DNA of 64,000 nucleotides from the NCBI RefSeq assembly GCF_016865485.1, contig NZ_AP024452.1, forward strand, positions 3,246,501 through 3,310,500, read 5' to 3'. Position 1 is the stretch's first letter. Each line of letters opens with the position of its first letter. Origin of the DNA: Luteitalea sp. TBR-22 (GTDB taxonomy: Bacteria > Acidobacteriota > Vicinamibacteria > Vicinamibacterales > Vicinamibacteraceae). Shown piece after piece: positions 59,409-64,000 of this stretch. The notes below the pieces were generated by a model. The model made no database searches and was not told the origin of the DNA. It saw only the letters and a list, made by a program, of their open reading frames with translations. The translations under genes and the position numbers were made by a program.

Positions 59409-60199
59409 GTCTGCTCCGTCACCGACGGCGCCACGATCAGGTCTTCAGGGCCTGATGCACCGTCGAGACGTACCCATGCAAATCCCGGTCCCCACGTGTG
59501 CTGCCATGAAACCGCGCGTCCTGCGAGCGCAGCGTCGGCAATCCGTCGAGCGGCCTGGGCGGCTGACAGACGGCCGACACCCGACGGCCTGGCGGGTGCG
59601 GCATCGGTCCCGTAGGCCTCGAGCAACGCACGGAGCACGGCGTCGCTCACCAGGTACGGGCGCACGCGCAGGCCGGTCCCCGATTGCAGGGCGGCGATGG
59701 CCATCCGCGGGAGGGGCGCGCCCACGGCGATCCGCAGGGTTCCGTCACGTTCGAGTTCGAGCGGCACGACCCCGAGCGCGTGCACGACGGTGCGCGACAG
59801 GTTGGCGACCGGCTTGCGCACGGAGGTGGGATTGACCGATGTCAGGAATCCGACGCCCGACTGGCGAGCCAGGGCGTGCGTGATGGTGGGTTCGTCGACG
59901 GCGCCCATGGCGAGCAGTTGCGCGCCGAGGCGCAGGCCGCTGCTCGCCTGTCCGCCGAGCGCGCGTTCGAGTGTCTCGGCGGTGATGCTGCGCGAGGCGA
60001 CCAGGGTGGTGCCGAGTCGCACCGGCGGCATGGTCGGCACGCGGGCGATGACCGGCGGCCGCAGGGCCTCGAGGCGGCGCGCCGTCGCGTCGGCGAGGCA
60101 GCCGGGGCTGCAGAACCACTCGCCGTCGAAGGTCAGGCCGCGGCGCAGCCAGAGCGCCACGCGCCAGGTGCGGCACTGCTCATGCGCGCAGCGAGCCAC
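59381..60199 (-). CDS. Zinc-ribbon plus MshEN domain protein, candidate c-di-GMP receptor of the flagellar operon
   Basis: 272 residues, starting at the GTG at 60199 with GGAGG six bases upstream. Cys4, Cys9, Cys30 and Cys34 form a treble-clef-like site. The MshEN domain then has two 24-residue motifs, Arg61-Gln84 (RLGTTLV...LERALGGQ) and Arg90-Gln113 (RLGAQLL...ITHALARQ), separated by five residues, which is the published arrangement for c-di-GMP binding by MshE-type ATPase N-domains. No ATPase follows. Placed between the DUF6115-like gene and flgF, it could couple c-di-GMP to rod assembly or motor control, similar in role to YcgR but unrelated in fold. Confidence 0.8.
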   Translation of the reverse strand: MARCAHEQCRTWRVALWLRRGLTFDGEWFCSPGCLADATARRLEALRPPVIARVPTMPPVRLGTTLVASRSITAETLERALGGQASSGLRLGAQLLAMGAVDEPTITHALARQSGVGFLTSVNPTSVRKPVANLSRTVVHALGVVPLELERDGTLRIAVGAPLPRMAIAALQSGTGLRVRPYLVSDAVLRALLEAYGTDAAPARPSGVGRLSAAQAARRIADAALAGRAVSWQHTWGPGFAWVRLDGASGPEDLIVAPSVTEQTWQVALTQR

Positions 60200-60614
60200 G
60201 GGCAGCCTCCATCTTGCGGGTGCGCCCCGACGCGCTCGCGTCGGCCAGGGAGAGGCGCAGCCGGACCTCGCCCTCCGAGACCTGCTCGGCGGCGGCAATC
60301 TCCTTCACGGAGCGCCCGCGGCGGGTGGCAGCGCGCAGGCGCGCCGCGGTCGGTCGGACGGCCGGCGCGGGGGTCGGCTGATGCACGACGGGCTGCCCGC
60401 CCGGGGCCGCGAGGCGCTCGAGTTCGGTGGCCACCTGGCGGAAGCCGGTCTCGGTGGTATCGGTCAGCAGGTTGAGGCCTTCCTGCAGGCGCGCCACGCG
60501 CTGTTCCAGTTCCACGGTGTGGCGGAGGGCACGCACCAGGCGGGCCGCGACCAGCAGGATCACGCCGGTGGAGAGCGCCAGCAGCGACATCAGGACCAAC
60601 ATCGGGATCGTCAT
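60180..60614 (-). CDS. DUF6115/SwrB-like membrane protein
   Basis: 144 residues: one N-terminal membrane helix (LVLMSLLALSTGVILLVAARL), a coiled coil (VELEQRVARLQEGLNLL), a Pro-rich linker, and a small C-terminal helix-turn-helix-like motif (GRSVKEIAAAEQVSEGEVRLRLSL) as in the DUF6115 family, to which Bacillus SwrB belongs. SwrB promotes assembly of the flagellar switch and export apparatus. The second of two adjacent ATGs is seven bases from GGAG. Its 3' end overlaps the MshEN gene by 20 bases. Confidence 0.75.
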   Translation of the reverse strand: MTIPMLVLMSLLALSTGVILLVAARLVRALRHTVELEQRVARLQEGLNLLTDTTETGFRQVATELERLAAPGGQPVVHQPTPAPAVRPTAARLRAATRRGRSVKEIAAAEQVSEGEVRLRLSLADASASGRTRKMEAARGSLRA

Positions 60615-60625
60615 CATCAGGCTCC

Positions 60626-61426
60626 CTACATCTGCAGGCTGCGGAGGCGGTCGGCGGGGCTGACCACCTCGTTGACGCGCACGCCGTAGCATCCCGACAC
60701 CACCACGACCTGTCCGCGAGCCACGAGGTGGCCGTTGACCAGGAGGTCGACCGGATCGTCGGGAGAACGTGCGAGGTCGATCATCGACCCCGGCCCGAGG
60801 CGGGCCAGGTTCTCGAGCGTCATCTGCGTCTCGCCGAAACGCACCGTGATCGGCAGTTCGATGTCGAGCACGACGTCGAGGTTGCGCGGCGGCGGCATGG
60901 CGGCGGCCACCGGGACCGGTGCCGGCGGCGCCGCCGGCGGCGCGGGCATCGCCGCTGCCGCGGGGCGCGCCGGCTCCGGGGCCAGGCCGGCGATGGTGCG
61001 GCCCCAGGCCACCAGGCGGATCGGGTCGGCCGCCCCGACCATCAGGTCGTAGTACTGGGCGTCGGGCATCAGCGGCGTCGCGCCCGGCCCGGGTGCGTCG
61101 ACCGTGAGGGTGAGCCCCTTGCCCTCGCCGTGCACGTGCGCCCCGGCCGCCTGGCCGAGGAGCTCCTTGAGCGTGTCGACGATGTCGGCGTCGGTGACCA
61201 GGCTGGGATCGCCCAGGATGGCGGCGACCAGTTGCGTGGCGCCGTCCTGGCTCAGCCCGACCCACACGGTGCCGACGGCGCTGCCGCCGACCTGCACCGG
61301 CACCTGCCAGTCGACGGTCGCCCCGCCGACCGTCGGCATGGTGCGCACCGCCGTGCCGGTCATCGCGCCGAGCGACTCGCCGAGGTTGGTGGCGAGGGCG
61401 TCGAGGAGGGACTTGGTGTCACCCAT
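60626..61426 (-). CDS. FliN/FliY-like flagellar switch protein with degenerate CheC-like half
   Basis: 266 residues. The C-terminal 90 residues are a SpoA/FliN domain (LDVVLDIELPITVRFGETQMTLENLARLGPGSMIDL through VARGQVVVVSGCYGVRV). The N-terminal half resembles CheC/FliY phosphatases, but the ExxN signature reads KELLGQ, so phosphatase activity is unlikely. An Ala/Pro-rich linker joins them. Together with FliM it makes the rotor C-ring. Overlaps fliM by eight bases. Confidence 0.88.
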   Translation of the reverse strand: MGDTKSLLDALATNLGESLGAMTGTAVRTMPTVGGATVDWQVPVQVGGSAVGTVWVGLSQDGATQLVAAILGDPSLVTDADIVDTLKELLGQAAGAHVHGEGKGLTLTVDAPGPGATPLMPDAQYYDLMVGAADPIRLVAWGRTIAGLAPEPARPAAAAMPAPPAAPPAPVPVAAAMPPPRNLDVVLDIELPITVRFGETQMTLENLARLGPGSMIDLARSPDDPVDLLVNGHLVARGQVVVVSGCYGVRVNEVVSPADRLRSLQM

Positions 61427-62411
61427 TGACGGCCTCCGGGTGGGTCGCGCTGGACACCTGGTGCAGCAGCCGGACGCCGGCGTGGCCGTTGTCCTGCATC
61501 GGGAAGGCCTCGAACTTCACGGTGTCGCACACCCGGACCTGCAGCGGATCGCCAAGGCGATGGCCGAGGGCGATGACGTCGCCGGGCTCGAGGTCGAGCA
61601 CGTCGCGGGCCGGCAGGGTCGTCTCCACGGTGGCCGAGACGTCCACCGGCAGGTGGCCCAGCGTGCGCCAGAACTGCTGCCGGTCGTCCATGGTCGGCTC
61701 GCGGTGGGTGCGGTACCAGGTGTGGGTGAACGAGTCGCCGACGGTCTCGATGGCGGTGGCCGGCAGGCAGAAATTCAACATTCCGCGGGCGTCGCCGATC
61801 TTGATGTCGAAGCCGATGAGGACGACGACTTCATTCGGGGCCGCCACCTGCAGCATCTGGGGACGGGTGTCCCGACCATTGACCCGGAAGCGGACGTCGA
61901 CGATGTTGCGCCACGTCTCGGTGAGGTGCTCGAGCACCAGCTTGACCACGCCGTCGATCACGTTGTGTTCGATCTCGGTCAATCCGCGCGTCGGCGCCAT
62001 ACCCTTCCCCGATCCGCCGAGCATCCGGTCGATCATCGAGAAGGCCACCGACGGATTGAGCTCCAGCGCCCCGAGCCCCTCGAGGGGGGTCAGGGAGATG
62101 GCATAGAACGCCGTGGGATCGGGCAGCGACATCAGGAACTCGGAGTACGTGAACTGCTCCACCGAGGTGACGTTGACGTCGGTGACGGTGCGCAGGTACG
62201 CCGAGAGCGACGTCGAGATGTTGCGCGCGAAGCGGTCGTGCAGGAAGTGGAGCGACCGGATCTGTTCCTTGTTGACCCGGTCGGGGCGGCGGAAGTTGTA
62301 GACGATGACCGACTCGCCCTCGAGGGGCAGGTCGTTGACCGCCGCCTTCTCCAGGTCCGCGGCCGACGTCAACAGCGCGTCGATCTCGTCCTGGGAAAGG
62401 ATCTTGCTCAC
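61419..62411 (-). CDS. fliM: Flagellar motor switch protein FliM
   Basis: 330 residues. The N-terminal ILSQDEIDALL is the CheY-binding peptide; LHFLHDRFARNISTSLSAYLRT, GLGALELNPSVAFSMIDRMLGGSGKG and LTEIEHNVI form the CheC-like middle domain, and the SpoA domain closes (VETTLPARDVLDLEPGDVIAL). It changes rotation direction when it binds CheY-P. The GTG at 62411 overlaps the fliA stop codon. Confidence 0.97.
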   Translation of the reverse strand: MSKILSQDEIDALLTSAADLEKAAVNDLPLEGESVIVYNFRRPDRVNKEQIRSLHFLHDRFARNISTSLSAYLRTVTDVNVTSVEQFTYSEFLMSLPDPTAFYAISLTPLEGLGALELNPSVAFSMIDRMLGGSGKGMAPTRGLTEIEHNVIDGVVKLVLEHLTETWRNIVDVRFRVNGRDTRPQMLQVAAPNEVVVLIGFDIKIGDARGMLNFCLPATAIETVGDSFTHTWYRTHREPTMDDRQQFWRTLGHLPVDVSATVETTLPARDVLDLEPGDVIALGHRLGDPLQVRVCDTVKFEAFPMQDNGHAGVRLLHQVSSATHPEAVNG

Positions 62412-63196
62412 GCCTGCGCCTCGGGTTTCTGCAGCCGGGCCTTCAGGCTGCTGCGCAGCCGCGACAGCGCCAGCGAACGGAGCTGCGACACGCGCGACTC
62501 GCACACGCCGATGACCGCGCCGATCTCGGCCATGGTCATCTCCTCCTCGTAGTACAGCGCCAGGATCTGCCGCTCGCGCTCGGGCAGGTCCATGATCGCC
62601 TGCGCGAGGAGCATCCGCAGTTCCTTGCGTTCGAGCTGGGCGTCGGGGCCCTCGTCGACGTCGATGCACAGCTCGAGGAGCGGCTGCCCGTCCTCGCCGG
62701 TGGCGTCGAGCTGACGGATGGCGCCGACCTCGAGGGTCCGCACCTGGTCGATCGCCTTGTCGTACTCGGCCGGCGACATCTGCATCTGGCCGGCGACCTC
62801 GTCCTCGGTCGGCTCGCGCTTCAACTCGGCGCGCAGCTTGGCGACCGCGCCATCGAGCTCGCGGCGCATGCGGCGCAGCGAGCGCGGCGCCCAGTCGAGG
62901 TCACGCAGCGCGTCGAGCATCGCGCCCTGCACGCGACGGCGGGCGAAGGCGTCGAACGGCACGCCCATCGAGGCCTTGTACCGGCCCGCGGCGTCGATCA
63001 GCCCCATGACCCCGACGCTGATCAGGTCGGTCATCTCGACCTGCGCCGGGAGGCGCTGAGCGAGGCGATGGGCCATCGCCTTGACGAGACCGACATGGGC
63101 GATCACGAGCTGATCGCGGTCCACATAGCTCGCCTGATGGGACATAACCGACACGGCCTCTTCTCCTGTCCGGCGCTTTCGCGCGGGGGCGTTCAT
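62408..63196 (-). CDS. fliA: RNA polymerase sigma factor FliA (sigma-28)
   Basis: 262 residues, FliA/WhiG group with regions 2, 3 and 4: MTDLISVGVMGLIDAAGRYKASMGVPFDAFARRRVQGAMLD in region 2, LKREPTEDEVAGQMQMSP in region 3, and the C-terminal helix-turn-helix MTMAEIGAVIGVCESRVSQLRSLAL. It should read the seven GCCGAT-type promoters in this window. The ATG at 63196 overlaps flhF; a later GTG or ATG (VSVMSHQ) would shorten it. Confidence 0.95.
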   Translation of the reverse strand: MNAPARKRRTGEEAVSVMSHQASYVDRDQLVIAHVGLVKAMAHRLAQRLPAQVEMTDLISVGVMGLIDAAGRYKASMGVPFDAFARRRVQGAMLDALRDLDWAPRSLRRMRRELDGAVAKLRAELKREPTEDEVAGQMQMSPAEYDKAIDQVRTLEVGAIRQLDATGEDGQPLLELCIDVDEGPDAQLERKELRMLLAQAIMDLPERERQILALYYEEEMTMAEIGAVIGVCESRVSQLRSLALSRLRSSLKARLQKPEAQA

Positions 63197-64000
63197 GCGT
63201 GCACCACGGGCACCTGCCCGAGCAGGCACGCGGCGAGACTTTCTGGATCCGCTTCGACCAGGTCCTCGGGGACTCGCTGGCCCAGGCCGATGAGCGAGAC
63301 CGGCAGCGCGCGCTGGCGGAGGGCGCGCACCAGCGGCATCACGGTCTCGGCCTCGTCGACCTTCGACATCACGACGCGATCGGCACCGGCCATGGCGAAC
63401 CGGTCCCAGATCCGCTCGAAGTCGCGCGGCGTGGTGCTGCCGGGCACGACCAGGTGCGTGTGCACGCCGGGCAGGGCCGACAGCGCCTCGAAGAAGGCCG
63501 CCGCCTCCTCGTTGGCCGGCGACAGGCCGGGCGTGTCCACCAGCACCGGCAGCTTGCTGCTGGCCACCGCGGCCCCGACTTCCTCGGGCGTGCGCGCCAC
63601 CACGAACGGGCTGCCGATGATATCCGCGTAGAGCCGCAGTTGCTCCACGGCGCCGACCCGATACCCGTCGGCCGCCACCAGCCGGAACCGGCGCTCGCCG
63701 CGGGCCCGTGCCTGCGCCGCGATCTTGGCGATGGTCGTCGTCTTGCCGACGCCCGGGGGGCCGATGAAGACGTTGACGTCGCCGAGCGCCAGGCCGCGAC
63801 TGGCCACCGGCGCCAGCGAGGCCGCCAGGGCCTGCCGCAACTGGCCCTGCGAGATGTCGCGACGCCGCGCCTGCGGAATGGCCTCCACGACGTCCTCGGC
63901 CAGGTCGCGATCGAGGCCGGTCGCAATCAGGCGCGCCACCAGGCTGTCGGTGACCGGCGGCTGGGCGCCGCGGGCGTGTGCGGGGTGTGCGGTTTCGGAC
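63193..64000 (-). CDS. flhF: Flagellar biosynthesis GTPase FlhF (cut by window edge)
   Basis: The C-terminal 268 codons are visible: SRP-type GTPase with P-loop IGPPGVGKTTTIAKIA, DTPGLS, SKVDEAE and the guanine-binding end LIGLGQRVPEDLVEADPE. FlhF places the flagellum, often at the cell pole. The frame remains open through position 64000. It heads the visible part of the flagellar operon. Confidence 0.95.
   Translation of the reverse strand, partial: SETAHPAHARGAQPPVTDSLVARLIATGLDRDLAEDVVEAIPQARRRDISQGQLRQALAASLAPVASRGLALGDVNVFIGPPGVGKTTTIAKIAAQARARGERRFRLVAADGYRVGAVEQLRLYADIIGSPFVVARTPEEVGAAVASSKLPVLVDTPGLSPANEEAAAFFEALSALPGVHTHLVVPGSTTPRDFERIWDRFAMAGADRVVMSKVDEAETVMPLVRALRQRALPVSLIGLGQRVPEDLVEADPESLAACLLGQVPVVHA

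Overview
The window is a strongly G+C-rich bacterial chromosome segment with dense, mostly minus-strand operons whose genes overlap by 1-17 bases (ATGA and TGATG junctions). Gene content (flagella, soluble PAS chemoreceptors, futalosine-type UbiD, ApaG, NulO sugar genes, GGCCTTG heptad tracts) suggests an Acidobacteriota member of the Vicinamibacteria type. That assignment is inference from style and content, not from a marker gene.

Layout. 1-2.2 kb: cut-off metH preceded by an ArsR-methyltransferase regulator with a palindromic operator. 2.3-5.4 kb: LytTR-type two-component pair with LiaF-like and small membrane proteins. 5.4-16.1 kb: housekeeping and accessory genes (threonine 3-dehydrogenase, oligoendopeptidase F, SLOG-like protein, secreted esterase, UbiD decarboxylase, ECF sigma factor, GNAT with a fused Cys-rich N-terminus, ApaG, 2Fe-2S protein, DUF4920, EF-hand protein behind a sigma-54-like promoter), with several palindromic repeats sitting exactly on stop codons.

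16.4-27.9 kb: one chemotaxis operon, in transcription order PAS3-MCP, (small ORF), cheA, cheW, truncated-hemoglobin-PAS-PAS-MCP, hemA-like, cheY, cheB, cheR, cheX. The globin-fused receptor next to a divergent glutamyl-tRNA reductase paralogue is the most unusual unit of the window: it looks like a soluble heme-based O2 or NO chemoreceptor with a heme-pathway enzyme in its operon. 28.2-33.9 kb: two paralogous REC-pseudoREC-CheX proteins, then motB, motA and a catalytically dead HD-GYP protein. 34-35.7 kb: nadE.

35.8-43.9 kb: an operon apparently read from a sigma-54-like promoter at 43.88 kb: unknown protein, nonulosonate (flagellin glycan) genes degT, pseG-like, HAD, neuB, ATP-grasp, spsF-like, then flbD and a second motA/motB pair. 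44.0-49.4 kb (plus strand): three flagellins, fliD, fliS and a FlgN/FliT-like chaperone. 49.5-64 kb (minus): flagellar structural operon flhF-fliA-fliM-fliY-like-DUF6115-like-MshEN protein-flgF-flgG-flgA-flgH-flgI-flgJ(M23)-flgM-flgN-like-flgK-flgL-fliW-csrA-GNAT.

Regulation can be read from the sequence. Seven sites resembling TAAAG-N-GCCGATAA precede the three flagellin genes, fliD, flgM, the HD-GYP-motAB operon and one REC-CheX gene, and the window also encodes FliA and its antagonist FlgM. Two flagellin leaders carry hairpins that expose GGA in six-base loops, the CsrA target form, while csrA and its antagonist fliW lie 4 kb away. A stand-alone MshEN c-di-GMP-binding motif pair and a dead HD-GYP protein suggest second-messenger input to the motor.
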